A DNA stretch of 64,000 nucleotides. Source: an uncultured Clostridia bacterium (GTDB lineage Bacteria; Bacillota; Clostridia; Christensenellales; Aristaeellaceae). The stretch spans positions 1 to 64,000 of the forward strand of contig CANOHT010000003.1 in NCBI GenBank assembly GCA_947565865.1, read 5' to 3'. Positions 1 through 9,872 of this stretch are shown here, one piece after another (within the stretch, counting starts at the first letter, position 1; every line of letters starts with the position of its first letter). Below the pieces are notes generated by a model that saw nothing but the letters and a program-made list of their open reading frames with translations, ran no database searches and was not told the DNA's origin. A program made the translations under genes and the position numbers.

Positions 1-2600
1 TAGGCATAGGCGGTTTCACCGCCGTCCGGGGCGATGGTCTTCACCAGTCGGCCCAGCAGGTCGTATTCATACCGCGTGATTCGCTCCCCCTGGGTCACGG
101 CGACTACGCTGCCCATGGCGTCAAATTCGTATGCCGTCGCCAGCCCTGTGTGCGGGGTGGACTTCACCACCCGTCCAAGGGCGTCGTAGCCTGTTGTGTC
201 CTTTGTTCCGTCGGGGTAGTGGACTTCCGTGAGATTGCCGTTCAGGTCATAGGAGAAAGCCACGCGGCGGCCTTCCGCGTCCGTCACGGCGGCGATGTTC
301 CCCGCGGCATCGTATTCATACCGCGTGGCGTTGCCGTTCACCGTCAGGCTGCTGACCTGGCTGTTCTCGTTGTAGCCGTAGGACGTCATGCAGCCCACAG
401 GGTCGGTCATGGACAGTACGCGGCCCGCGCTGTCATACGCGTACAGGGTGACGCTGTTCCCCGGCGCGGTGATCTTGACCAGGTTCCCCATCGCGTCGTA
501 GGCAAAGGAAGCCTTCTGCCCCAGGGCGTCGGTGACGCGGGTGACAAGGCCGTTTTTGTTATAGCCGTACCGGGTGGCGTTTCCGTTGGCGTCCGTCTCG
601 GACACGACGCGCCCCGCCTTATCGTAGGCTGTGGCCAGCACGCCGCCATTCTTTTGGATGGCCGCGGTGGCGTTGCCGTTTTTGTCGTAGGCCAGGGAGA
701 CGGTCTGCCCCAGGGCATCCGTCATGGCGGAGAGGCTGCCGCTGGCGTCATAGCGGTATTGCGTTACGTTGCCCAGGGCGTCGGTAACAGCGGTCAGGTT
801 GCCCGCACAGTCGTATTCGTACCGGGTCACGCCGCCGTTGGGCGCGGTTTCGGACGTGACACGGTTCAGCGCGTCATAGGTATAGGACGTGACATACCCC
901 AGGGCGTCCGTCATAGCGAGCAAATTGCCGTTGGCGTCATAGGCGTAAGACGTCTCCGCCCCCAGCGGATCGGTGACGCGGATGATCCTCCCCAGCAGAT
1001 CGTAGGTGATCCCGGTGACGCCACCCAGGGCGTTCACCTGGCGAACGGGGCGGTTCATGCTGTCGTATGCCGCAGAGATCACCGCGCCATCCGGCAGCGC
1101 GCGGGTGAGCAGATTGCCCGCCAGGTCGTAGGTCATGGTTTGGGTCGCCCCGGTGGGATCGGTCACAGAGAGGGGCAAGCCTACCTCGTCATAGGTATAT
1201 TCGGTGACGCCGCCCAGGGCGTTGGTTTCCCGCAGGAGATTGCCCGCCGCGTCGTACTCGCTGATGCTCTTGTTCCCCATGGGATCGGTGACCGTCAGGC
1301 GATTGCCGTTCCCGTCATAGGTATAGCTCGTCCTGCTGCCCAGGGCGTCGGTGACGCTCTTGAGCTGACCGCTCCTGGTGTAGGCCGCGGTCTGCGCTGT
1401 TCCGTCCGGCAGGGTGGTTTTAGTCAGATGACCCAGGGCGTCGTAGGCATACTTCGTTACATGGCCCAACGGATCAGTCATGGAGGTCTGCCGCCCCAGT
1501 GCGTCATAGGTATAGGTCGCCTGCGTACCGTCCGGGAAGGTCAGGGCAAGCAGATTGCCCTTGGCGTCGTATTCATAGACCGTCACATGGCCCAGGGCGT
1601 CCGTCATGGCGCTCAGATTGCCGTTTCGGTCATAAGCATAGGCCGTTTCGCCGCCCATGGGGTCGATGACCCTGGTCAGCAGCCCGTTGACGTATTCATA
1701 CCGGGTCACGTTCCCCAGAGCGTCGGTCTTTTCTGTCATGCGGCCCTTGGCGTCGTAGGCGTAGGCCGTTACGCCGCCGTCCGGAGCGGTTTCCGTCAGC
1801 AGATTGCCGTCATCGTCATAGGTATACGCGGTGATATGCCCGTTCTGATCCGTCAGGCTCAGCAAATGGTGATCGTCATCCCAGGTCATGCGAACCGCCG
1901 CGCCCCGGGGATCCACCTCCGCGATCTTGTCGCCGTGCTCGTTGTACGCGTAAGTGGTAACGTTCCCCAGCGGGTCGGTCATGGACACTATTTCTCCCTG
2001 CCGGCCATAGGTATAGGCAGTGACGCCGCCAAGGTCGTCCACCACGCGGGTCGTGCGTCCCCAGGCGTCGTACTCATAGGCAGTGACGCTGCCTTCCGCA
2101 TCGGTGGCGACGGTTCGGCCAGCCTCATACGCCAGGGTATACCGCCCGCCGTTGGCGTCCGTCTGGGCAATGACGCGGTTCTCCCGGTCATAGCGGTTCA
2201 GCACCTGCCGCGCGCCTTCCGCGTCGTACCAGGCAGTCATACGCCCCTGACGGTCGTACTGGTATTTCGTGGTTGCGCCCGCGGCGTCAGTGAAGGCGAT
2301 CAGGCTGCGCTCCTTATAGCGGTAGGTCAGGACGTCGCCCCCCGGAAGGGTCAGGCGGACAATATGCCCGTCCTCATCCGTCTCCACCGCGATCTCTTCC
2401 TGGCCGGAGGTGACGATGCCCGTCATCAAGCCCCGCTTGTCCCGGATGATGCGCGTGATATGCGTCCTGCCGTCTGCCTCCATCCGCGTGAGCAAGCCAT
2501 CCTGGTTAAAGACATAAGCCGTTCCATCCGTCAGGGAAACGCGGTATTCCAGCAGGCGGTTGTCATAAGTAAGCCTTTCATATTCGCTGCTGTTGCTAGT
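1..2600 (-). repeat. YD-repeat array inside the RHS protein gene
   Basis: The translated minus strand shows a continuous run of roughly 21-residue units of the form T-x-Y-x-Y-D-x-x-G-x-L-x-x-x-T-D-x-x-G-N. At DNA level this gives a 63-base periodicity. Units are diverged, not identical, so this is an old protein repeat and not a recent tandem duplication. Confidence 0.9.
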
Positions 2601-5600
2601 AAAGGAACCGTTCTGTTGCCGATAGAAGATGATCTCGCTGCCATCCCCGCGCCGCCAGGCCACGGAGCCGTCGGCAAACAGGCGCAGATGCTGGCTGAGG
2701 TTCGTCTCCCATTTTGCGCCGAATGGGCCGTCTGCCGAGTTGCTTTGGGTATTGTAGGTACGGATAAGGTCAAACCTGCCTTCCAGCCCCGGCAGTTTCA
2801 GGTCGCGTGTTTGCAGAAAGAAGTTGCCCGTGTTGAAGTTCACCGGCTCAAAGCCCAGGGAGCAGAAGCGGTGTGGCCCCAGCAGGCTCTGGTTGAGGGC
2901 GAATTCATGGCTTGGGGGCTGCGGGGTATCCGCAAAAGTGTAGTTGCCGCCGTACAGCTTGTTGAGGAAGCTGTCCTGCTGGAAGCTCTCCACCCGATGC
3001 TCCTCGGCTTCGGGCTCCTCCTCCGCGGGAACAACGAGCCTTTGGGCGGGGACAGCCTCGCTGACATGGGTGTACAGGCTGTCCGGGATCTCCTCCCCGT
3101 CCAGGCGTGCGTACACCCGCCGCGCGGCCACCGCATACGCCGCTCCCCGAACATAGGCCTGATCCTCATACCGGGTCTCCCCGGTGGACGCGATCAGCTC
3201 GCCGTTGCGGTAAATATCAAAGAAGACTTCATTGGCAAGGCTTGGGTCTTCCCGGCTGCCGTCCGCCCAGGTCAGCACATACCGGCGCTGCCGTTCGTTC
3301 TTCTCATATTCGCCGTAATCCGTGGCCAATACATTGTAAGGCGGCTGAACAAGCGCGGCGGCAATCGGCTGCGCCGTCAGCGTCACGCCCTCCAGATGGA
3401 CGCCGTGCAGCGTCGCGCCAGCGGGCAGTTCCGCCCGCAGGTACAATGCGCGGACGGCTTCGGGCAGCAGGGTATAGGCATTCAACGGAAGCGCTGTCCA
3501 GTTATCCCCGTCTGATGACCAGGAGTAAACGGCGTCAGCTTCCCTGCCCACGTCATCCAGGCACAGCGCTTCCAGGCGAAGGGCGTACACCGGCTCCGCC
3601 AGGAGGATTTCGCCGCTCTCATAAGAACCCGCCGCTTCGGGCGCCACCCGCAAAAGAACAGAGGTCTTGGCGCCGCTGCCATGGAGCGTACTGTCTTCAT
3701 CCAGCCCCAGGGCGGCCACAGTGTGCGCCTCGCCGTCCGCGCAGCCCAGGAGATTGGCGGTCAGGCTGTCGCTGTTCCGCGTGCCATCCACATAGAGCCG
3801 GTATGCGCTCCATCCTGCCGGCGCGTCTGCCGCCAGCGTCGGCAGGGCCTCCGTGAACGAGCCGCCCGTGAGGCTGAACACTTCCACCGGCTTCAGCAGC
3901 CGCACAGTGAAGCGGCGCGGGTTCATTTCGTATACGCCGGTCACGTCCACGCCCTGGAGCAGAGCGCCGGAGGCCAGCCGAGCCCGCACATGGACGCTGC
4001 GTCCCGGCTGCGGCAAACACACGTCTTTGTCAGGAGGAATGGTGATCCAGTTGGCGCCATCTGTAGAATACTCGTAAGCAGCGTCCCCCTGCGCCAGCGC
4101 ATGAAGGCGGATAGCGACCACTCGCTGGGACGCCTCAAAGGGGGCGAAGACGATCTCGCCGCCATGCTCGCCGCCCTGAGCGCCCTGGGCCGTCAGCGTC
4201 ACGCCATCATGGCTGATGAGGGTGCTTTCATCCCGCAGCATATCGCCGCGAAGGAGCAGCGAGGCCATACCGTCGCTGTAACGCGTCTGTCCCGCCGCAT
4301 CCATGGACAGGATAGAAAGCGTATGGCTGGAGCCTTCAGGGAAGCGGATGGGGTTCAGGGCCAGACGCTGATCCGCCGCCTTTCCGTCGAAGACCCCGTC
4401 CACAATGACGCGGTTGTCCGTTTCTTCCGCGTCGCCCTCCACGGCATAGGTGATTTCCCTGCCCGCGCCCGTGACCGTTTCCCCGGCCTCCGGCGAGAGG
4501 ATGGTCACCTCGCCCCGGACAGGCTGGGCGGTATGATCCGCCTTGACGAACACGCCCCGGACAGTGCTTTCGAGCCCGGCCTGATCCTGGGCGGTCAGCA
4601 GCACCTCCACGCTTTCTCCGTCCGCGAAAACGGCGGTATCCAGCACACCCAGCTGCTCAGCGCGCTTCTCCACGGTATCCGCGGCAACGGTCACGGTCTG
4701 GCCGCTCTCGCCCACGGCCGTCAGCGTCCACTCCGCCAGGGAACCGTCCGTCACGCTGCCCCAGATGTCCAAAAGGCCCGTTACCACCAGGCCGTCCGTG
4801 GGCGTTAGGAGCGCCAGCGCAGGGGGCTGACCGTCCAGGAACAGCGCGTGCTCAAACGAGGCGCTGTTGCCTACCTCGTCCGTCAGGCGAAGGGTCAGGG
4901 TATGGCGGCCATCGGCCAGCGCGGACACGTCGATGTCCTGACTGCCCTCCGCCGTCAGCGGCAACACGACGCTTTCCCCGCCGTCCAGGGCATAGGCGAT
5001 TTCATTCAGGCCGCTGAAGCTATCCTCCGCGCCCTGCCATTCAAGGGTGACGCTGCTTTCGTTCGTCCAGCCCGACGGCTCCACAGAGGAGGACGCAAGC
5101 ACCGGCGCGCTTCGGTCGATCCGCAGCACGGCGGCCCCGGCCGCGCCTGTGTTGCCGGCCGCGTCCGTTCCCCGCACGGCTACGGTATGCTCACCGTCCG
5201 CGAGGGCGGCAATGTTCAGTGGGAAGGCCGTATGCGTCTTGTCGGTCAAGCCCGTGCCGACCCATCCGCCGCCATCCAGGGCGTATTCCACCCGAAGCAA
5301 ATCGTTCAGGTCGGTGAGCCCCGTCCAGCTCAGGCTGGCGCTGGTCTCCTTTGTCCAGGTATCTGGCAGCATCGTCACTACAGGGGCGGCGGGAGCCGTC
5401 CTATCCACATACACCTGCGCGCCGGAGGGGGTGCCATAGTTGCCCGAGGCGTCCTTGCCCCGCACATACACCGCGTGGCTGCCGTCCGCCAGGCCGGTGG
5501 TATCCAGGGTGAAGGCTCCGTTGGCGGTGTTATAGGCCGTATTGACCCACGTCCAGTCGGAAGCGTCCGTGCCCGTGGGATCCACCGCGTACTGGATGCG

Positions 5601-8444
5601 CCCTGTGCCCAGATTGGACGCGCTCCCCGGCTGATCGGTCACACCCGCCCAGGTCACGGACACCGACGCCGCGGCGCTCCATCCCGCGGGGCTCACGCTC
5701 ACCGTGGCCGGTTGGCTGGGCGGCGTGGTATCCGGCAGCAGGGCGGAGGCCGAGCCTGCCGTGGCGCTGCTGGCCACCTGCCCATAGGCGTTGCTGGGCA
5801 GGACGCGGAAGTAGTAGTTCAGGTCGCTATGCCCCAGACGGGGAATGTTGGGCAGCTCCTGACCCTTTCCGTCCCAGTGCAGGGCATATTGCCCCGCCGC
5901 AATCTCCGCTGCCGTGGGCCACAGCTTCTTGTTTTTCGTGGAGTAGCTGGTGATGTTGCCGATGGCGCGGTATTCGTATTCCCGGCCGTTGTAGATGCCC
6001 AGGACATATCCCTGGGCACCCGCAACGCTGTTCCAGCTCAGCTCCGCCCAGCCGCTCTGGCTGTTGACGCCGTGCCCCTTCCCCGCCGCGGTCACCGTGG
6101 GCGTACCCACCCCGGTGTAGTAGGCGGCGGAAAAGTTCATGCGGTCGGCTCTGGGCAGCACGTCCGAGGAGCAGATGCGCGCCCAGGATGAAGACGAGGT
6201 GACCGCGATGCCGTAGTTCTGTTTCTGATCCAGGGCGTTGAACCAGGCGGAGAACAGCCGGGTCACGTCAATGTCGTTCCAGCCGGTATGCAGGCTGACA
6301 TCCACATAAATATCCGAGGACAGCGACGGCCGGCTGTTGTAGGTGACGTCCGCCGTGTTCCATCCGCTGGTCACCAGGGACAGCCTGAACCGTCCGTCGC
6401 CGCCCATCTCATGGATGTTGACATGCCATGTGGCGCTCTGAATGAGCAGCGGCGTTTCTGGGAACGCGGAGCTTTGCGAATCTCCAAAACCGGTCAGCGA
6501 GGGAATCACCAGAGCGATGTTGTCGCTGCCGTTGTTGCCCGCGTAGAGGTTGGTGCCCTCCAAGCTGTGATTACGCTGCGAGCTGCCGGAAGGAACCGTA
6601 TGATCGTAATGCCGTCCGGCATTGGCGCTGGACACATACACGTCTCCGATGTTGGTGGCCAGGTCGTTCAGGTAGCTGCCGGTGGGATCAATGGTCACCG
6701 GGTAAGCGGCTTCGCGCATCCAATCGTCGCTGGGACGGTAGGCAACGGTATAGCTGTCGCCGCCGCCCGTGAGCGTCACGGCAATGTCCGTGCTGTAACG
6801 GCCTTCCGCGTCGGTCATATTGGGCGCGTCCAGCCTGGCCAGCACATTCCCCTGTTCATCCTCCAGCAGGATTTCCTGGCCGGACTGCCGGGCGGCCAGC
6901 CCCTGGGTATTCACTCGATAGGCGTACACATGATTGCCGGTGTACTGCCGCACAATGATATCCTCTTTGATGCCCGTGGTCAGCGCGGACAGCCGAACGT
7001 CCGTCACCGCGTCAAACAGCCCGGGATACACAACCGCGCTGACGCCGCCTTCAGCGGAGCGCGCCTTGCCGACAATCCGCTGGCCTACAATGCTGGATGG
7101 CCGGTTCTCCTCCGCGCAGGCTGCGGGAATCAGCCTGCGAAGCCAAGCGCTGTAGCCTTGTCGCGCTTGGGCGGTGACAGCCGGAGCAGCTTCAGACGGC
7201 TCTGGCTGAGGCACAAACGTTTCCTCTGGTTCCTCCGTGGGCTCCTCCATGGGGCCAGCGGTTGGTTCAGCGGCTGCTTCCTGCGTTGGTTCTGGCGTTG
7301 ACGGATTCTGCGGTTCAAGGGTCAGCTCTTCTTTGGGCACTTGTGTCGGTTCGGGTGTAGCAGGAATCGACGGCTCAGCAGTCGATTCTTCTTTGGGAAT
7401 TTGCGTTGATTCAGGCCTCGGCGTATCTGCCGGCGCCTGCGCTGCCGCAGCAGTGGGTTCAATGGTTGGGAAAACAGCAGGTTCATCTGTCGGTTCTGCG
7501 GATGTTTCCGGAATTGGCAGTTCTGTCGGCTGTGCATCCGGAGTATTGTCAGCTTCCGGTGTGGGAGCAGGTTCCGCACCGCCTCCGATCGCTTCGGGTG
7601 TTTGTGTTGCGACAGGCTCGGTTGCGGCGTCCGGCTGTTCCGCGGGCGGCACATTGGGAGCATATTCGCCAATGCGCGGCAACGGGTTCCCTTGATAAGT
7701 ACATATATCAGGCTGTGCTTGCGCATGCTGCCGTACCTGCTGCGCTTCTGATTCATTTAAATTAACCAGTGATTTGCAATTAGCAAACCCCTCCACCAGA
7801 CCGCTTTCCGTATCAAAAGCAATTTGCGCCCGTGTCTCCGATACCGAAGCGACATAGACCACGGCCGCGGCAGGCAGCGTACCCTGCGGTTCTTCCCCCT
7901 GGAGAGAGGCGTACACCGCGACCCGCTCAAGGGTACGGGCATAACCATCCCTCAAGGGCACAGGTGTGATCTCCGGGAAAGGCGCCGCACTGCTTGCCCC
8001 TTCGGCGGCAAGCGTCTCCCCTGGCTGCGGTGTTTCCCCATCCTCCGCCGAAGGCGAAGGCACGGGGACGGCCATGGGCGTTTCTGTGGGCTTTGGCTGG
8101 GCTGTTTGCGGCGGCGCAGCATAGTCCTTCAGCATCTGCGGAGCAATGGAAAAGCCGGTTCCCGCATGTGACACGGAAACCAGCTCCTCATTCGCCTGAT
8201 AGACGCTCTCCACCCGTGTTTGCACCACGCCCCGGGCATTGCGCAGATGATCTCCCTCATCTGCCATGGCGCTCCGCTCACGCTCCATGGGCATAATCCG
8301 CCCATTGTATCCCTCCGCTGTCAGCGTGATTGTGTGCAGCACCGGGCCCTTTTCCTCCGCCCGCGCTTCCGCCGCCTGCCCTATGGGCGTTTGCAGCGCT
8401 ATTACAATCGACACAAACAAGGACACGCTTCGCCTGATGCTCAT
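1..8444 (-). CDS. Giant secreted RHS/YD-repeat protein, 3' end missing (runs off the left edge)
   Basis: The minus strand is open from an ATG at 8444 to base 1, at least 2,814 codons with no stop, so the C-terminus is missing. A GGGAGG ribosome site lies 8 nt upstream. A signal peptide (residues 1-25) is followed by a Pro/Thr/Glu linker with repeated EPT (about 250-415), a DNRLRE-type domain (about 585-770), a fibronectin-III-like domain, several Ig-like/OmpL47-like modules, a DUF6531-like RHS entry domain (about 1865-1945, near base 2,850) and then roughly 35-40 YD repeats. RHS/WapA-family proteins are secreted or wall-associated and often form a YD shell around a variable C-terminal toxin. 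That diagnostic end lies outside the window, so toxin function is inference. Neither an RHS core motif nor an immunity gene is visible. It has its own promoter and follows the sortase terminator. Confidence 0.9.
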   Translation of the reverse strand, partial: MSIRRSVSLFVSIVIALQTPIGQAAEARAEEKGPVLHTITLTAEGYNGRIMPMERERSAMADEGDHLRNARGVVQTRVESVYQANEELVSVSHAGTGFSIAPQMLKDYAAPPQTAQPKPTETPMAVPVPSPSAEDGETPQPGETLAAEGASSAAPFPEITPVPLRDGYARTLERVAVYASLQGEEPQGTLPAAAVVYVASVSETRAQIAFDTESGLVEGFANCKSLVNLNESEAQQVRQHAQAQPDICTYQGNPLPRIGEYAPNVPPAEQPDAATEPVATQTPEAIGGGAEPAPTPEADNTPDAQPTELPIPETSAEPTDEPAVFPTIEPTAAAAQAPADTPRPESTQIPKEESTAEPSIPATPEPTQVPKEELTLEPQNPSTPEPTQEAAAEPTAGPMEEPTEEPEETFVPQPEPSEAAPAVTAQARQGYSAWLRRLIPAACAEENRPSSIVGQRIVGKARSAEGGVSAVVYPGLFDAVTDVRLSALTTGIKEDIIVRQYTGNHVYAYRVNTQGLAARQSGQEILLEDEQGNVLARLDAPNMTDAEGRYSTDIAVTLTGGGDSYTVAYRPSDDWMREAAYPVTIDPTGSYLNDLATNIGDVYVSSANAGRHYDHTVPSGSSQRNHSLEGTNLYAGNNGSDNIALVIPSLTGFGDSQSSAFPETPLLIQSATWHVNIHEMGGDGRFRLSLVTSGWNTADVTYNSRPSLSSDIYVDVSLHTGWNDIDVTRLFSAWFNALDQKQNYGIAVTSSSSWARICSSDVLPRADRMNFSAAYYTGVGTPTVTAAGKGHGVNSQSGWAELSWNSVAGAQGYVLGIYNGREYEYRAIGNITSYSTKNKKLWPTAAEIAAGQYALHWDGKGQELPNIPRLGHSDLNYYFRVLPSNAYGQVASSATAGSASALLPDTTPPSQPATVSVSPAGWSAAASVSVTWAGVTDQPGSASNLGTGRIQYAVDPTGTDASDWTWVNTAYNTANGAFTLDTTGLADGSHAVYVRGKDASGNYGTPSGAQVYVDRTAPAAPVVTMLPDTWTKETSASLSWTGLTDLNDLLRVEYALDGGGWVGTGLTDKTHTAFPLNIAALADGEHTVAVRGTDAAGNTGAAGAAVLRIDRSAPVLASSSVEPSGWTNESSVTLEWQGAEDSFSGLNEIAYALDGGESVVLPLTAEGSQDIDVSALADGRHTLTLRLTDEVGNSASFEHALFLDGQPPALALLTPTDGLVVTGLLDIWGSVTDGSLAEWTLTAVGESGQTVTVAADTVEKRAEQLGVLDTAVFADGESVEVLLTAQDQAGLESTVRGVFVKADHTAQPVRGEVTILSPEAGETVTGAGREITYAVEGDAEETDNRVIVDGVFDGKAADQRLALNPIRFPEGSSHTLSILSMDAAGQTRYSDGMASLLLRGDMLRDESTLISHDGVTLTAQGAQGGEHGGEIVFAPFEASQRVVAIRLHALAQGDAAYEYSTDGANWITIPPDKDVCLPQPGRSVHVRARLASGALLQGVDVTGVYEMNPRRFTVRLLKPVEVFSLTGGSFTEALPTLAADAPAGWSAYRLYVDGTRNSDSLTANLLGCADGEAHTVAALGLDEDSTLHGSGAKTSVLLRVAPEAAGSYESGEILLAEPVYALRLEALCLDDVGREADAVYSWSSDGDNWTALPLNAYTLLPEAVRALYLRAELPAGATLHGVHLEGVTLTAQPIAAALVQPPYNVLATDYGEYEKNERQRRYVLTWADGSREDPSLANEVFFDIYRNGELIASTGETRYEDQAYVRGAAYAVAARRVYARLDGEEIPDSLYTHVSEAVPAQRLVVPAEEEPEAEEHRVESFQQDSFLNKLYGGNYTFADTPQPPSHEFALNQSLLGPHRFCSLGFEPVNFNTGNFFLQTRDLKLPGLEGRFDLIRTYNTQSNSADGPFGAKWETNLSQHLRLFADGSVAWRRGDGSEIIFYRQQNGSFTSNSSEYERLTYDNRLLEYRVSLTDGTAYVFNQDGLLTRMEADGRTHITRIIRDKRGLMTGIVTSGQEEIAVETDEDGHIVRLTLPGGDVLTYRYKERSLIAFTDAAGATTKYQYDRQGRMTAWYDAEGARQVLNRYDRENRVIAQTDANGGRYTLAYEAGRTVATDAEGSVTAYEYDAWGRTTRVVDDLGGVTAYTYGRQGEIVSMTDPLGNVTTYAYNEHGDKIAEVDPRGAAVRMTWDDDHHLLSLTDQNGHITAYTYDDDGNLLTETAPDGGVTAYAYDAKGRMTEKTDALGNVTRYEYVNGLLTRVIDPMGGETAYAYDRNGNLSAMTDALGHVTVYEYDAKGNLLALTFPDGTQATYTYDALGRQTSMTDPLGHVTKYAYDALGHLTKTTLPDGTAQTAAYTRSGQLKSVTDALGSRTSYTYDGNGNRLTVTDPMGNKSISEYDAAGNLLRETNALGGVTEYTYDEVGLPLSVTDPTGATQTMTYDLAGNLLTRALPDGAVISAAYDSMNRPVRQVNALGGVTGITYDLLGRIIRVTDPLGAETSYAYDANGNLLAMTDALGYVTSYTYDALNRVTSETAPNGGVTRYEYDCAGNLTAVTDALGNVTQYRYDASGSLSAMTDALGQTVSLAYDKNGNATAAIQKNGGVLATAYDKAGRVVSETDANGNATRYGYNKNGLVTRVTDALGQKASFAYDAMGNLVKITAPGNSVTLYAYDSAGRVLSMTDPVGCMTSYGYNENSQVSSLTVNGNATRYEYDAAGNIAAVTDAEGRRVAFSYDLNGNLTEVHYPDGTKDTTGYDALGRVVKSTPHTGLATAYEFDAMGSVVAVTQGERITRYEYDLLGRLVKTIAPDGGETAYA

Positions 8445-8532
8445 CCGGCTGCCTCCCGACTTTTCTCTTGCGGCTATCAGTCATATTATGCTGATTCGAT
8501 ATAATTCTTTCGTGTGCTATATACGCACATAC

Positions 8533-8561
8533 AGTATATGACTTATTTTAACATTTGTCAA
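8533..8561 (-). promoter_or_regulatory. Sigma-A promoter of the RHS gene
   Basis: On the minus strand TTGACA (8561-8556) is followed by a 17-base spacer and TATACT (8538-8533). The leader to the ATG at 8444 is about 80 nt. Confidence 0.8.
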
Positions 8562-8592
8562 TTCCTTTCCATGCGCCAAATGCAGCCTAATC

Positions 8593-8621
8593 AAAAAGCG
8601 GAGCCTCCGAAGAAGCTCCGC
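8593..8621 (-). terminator. Intrinsic terminator of the sortase gene
   Basis: A GCGGAGC / GCTCCGC stem (8615-8621 with 8598-8604) is followed on the minus strand by five T residues. It lies 25 bases past the sortase stop and separates that gene from the RHS promoter. Confidence 0.8.
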
Positions 8622-8646
8622 CCCGCGTTTTCACTTGATTATGTCC

Positions 8647-9555
8647 TCAATTCTCCGGTGTGCCATATCCGTCCGCACACGGCACAGCCTTGTACGTTTT
8701 GATGCGCTTGCCTTGTACGATGAGCCGTTCTTCATGGGCCGCCGTACAGGTTGACAGCGTGACCACCGTGTCCGTTACGCTCACTGCCACGCCCGTCTCG
8801 TATCTCGACTGACCTACCGTGCGGTCGATAAACTTCTGATACGCTTCCTCGGTCTCAAATTCGCGCTGATAGTCCTTGCTATGCTCGTCCACTTCCGCTA
8901 CGGAATAAATCTCGTATTGATAGATATATTCCGGCGTATAAATCCAGAAATAAGGACTGCGGTCATACGCGCACAGCTGCTCGTCTTCGCCGCTGGGAGC
9001 AGCCGTGTCGGTTTCCAGGTCTTCAGCGGGGGCTTCGGCCTGTGCAGGGCGCTCCAGAAACTCCTTCAGCTGGCCAAACATGGAGCCATTCTTCATGTTG
9101 TGACCATAGATGATCGTGTTCTTGTCCTCAAAGTCCGGCCTGTTCCGATAGTCCACAAACAGCGAGCCCGCTTTGTTATTGACCTTTTTGAACGTGCGGT
9201 ACAGATAGTACTCATTATCGCGCGCCTGCATAACGGGATAAAATACGTCGATGGCCTCCATTTCAATCCAGCCAACGATGTCAGGGTTGATCTCCCGCAG
9301 GCCCTCAAAGTCAATGGGATTCTCCATAACGCCATCCACCGGCACCTCGGCCTCGGGCACACCTTCAGCCATGCCGCGCCAGCGGTTGGTGAACTCCTCC
9401 AGCTCCGTATATTCGTCTGTGCTGACCTTGTATTCCAGATAGATGCCCAGCAGATTCATGGCCGCGAATAAAAACATTCCCAAAGCCAGAATAACAACCA
9501 GCTTTCGGATGATGCCGCCAGCCAGCCCGCTCATGCTCTTTCCACTCTGCGCCAT
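8647..9555 (-). CDS. Class B sortase
   Basis: This 302-residue protein is a membrane-anchored transpeptidase that would join sorting-signal proteins to the cell wall or to each other. An N-terminal membrane segment (about 17-38) is followed by the class B sortase core. The catalytic residues are visible: His152 in YGHNMKNG, Cys270 in TLSTC and Arg277. A low-complexity acidic insertion (about 168-195) interrupts the core. The start has AGGAGG 7 nt upstream. It sits directly downstream of the 7,724-residue wall protein, whose C-terminus carries TPRTGD, but a strong terminator lies between them, so the two are neighbours and not one simple transcript. Some clostridial class B sortases use (S/P)PxTG-type signals, so the neighbour is the obvious substrate; that pairing is inference. 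The RHS gene follows on the other side. Confidence 0.93.
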   Translation of the reverse strand: MAQSGKSMSGLAGGIIRKLVVILALGMFLFAAMNLLGIYLEYKVSTDEYTELEEFTNRWRGMAEGVPEAEVPVDGVMENPIDFEGLREINPDIVGWIEMEAIDVFYPVMQARDNEYYLYRTFKKVNNKAGSLFVDYRNRPDFEDKNTIIYGHNMKNGSMFGQLKEFLERPAQAEAPAEDLETDTAAPSGEDEQLCAYDRSPYFWIYTPEYIYQYEIYSVAEVDEHSKDYQREFETEEAYQKFIDRTVGQSRYETGVAVSVTDTVVTLSTCTAAHEERLIVQGKRIKTYKAVPCADGYGTPEN

Positions 9556-9678
9556 GGTGCTCCTCCTTGCCGCGTTTGATGTTATACTTCGGCGGATGAC
9601 GAATTTTCCCTTACGCTACTGATGATACCATACTTTCGCTGCGCGCACAAGAACGGCTTCTCTGCAAGCTCCGCCCTG

Positions 9679-9710
9679 AAAAAGCGGCTGTCCTTATCAG
9701 ACAGCCGCTT
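9679..9710 (-). terminator. Intrinsic terminator of the giant wall-protein gene
   Basis: A perfect 11-bp stem, AAGCGGCTGTC with its complement (9710-9700 and 9692-9682, 7-base loop), runs into a T tract on the minus strand. It lies 31 bases after the stop at 9741. Confidence 0.9.
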
Positions 9711-9740
9711 CGATTCAGGTTTTTTGCCGTTCAGAGGCTG

Positions 9741-9872
9741 TTATTCATTCAAGGCTTCCAGCGCCTTACGCCGTCTACGCCTGTCAAGCTCGCATGCGAT
9801 CAGCGTGCAGCCAGAGGCCAGCAGCATCACGACATAGCGCATGATGTCGGTATCGTCACCCGTTCTGGGCGT
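9741..9872 (-). other. C-terminal cell-wall sorting signal
   Basis: The last 43 codons of the giant protein read TPRTGD, then a hydrophobic stretch (MRYVVMLLASGCTLIAC), then DRRRRRK. This is the motif/membrane/positive-tail order of a sortase substrate. The motif is a variant of LPxTG with Thr at position 1. Confidence 0.9.

Noticed and set aside
150..3515. Plus-strand open frame of 1,121 codons
   Set aside because: Antisense to the YD-repeat region; the Gly/Val/Arg-rich pattern simply mirrors the 21-codon YD periodicity.
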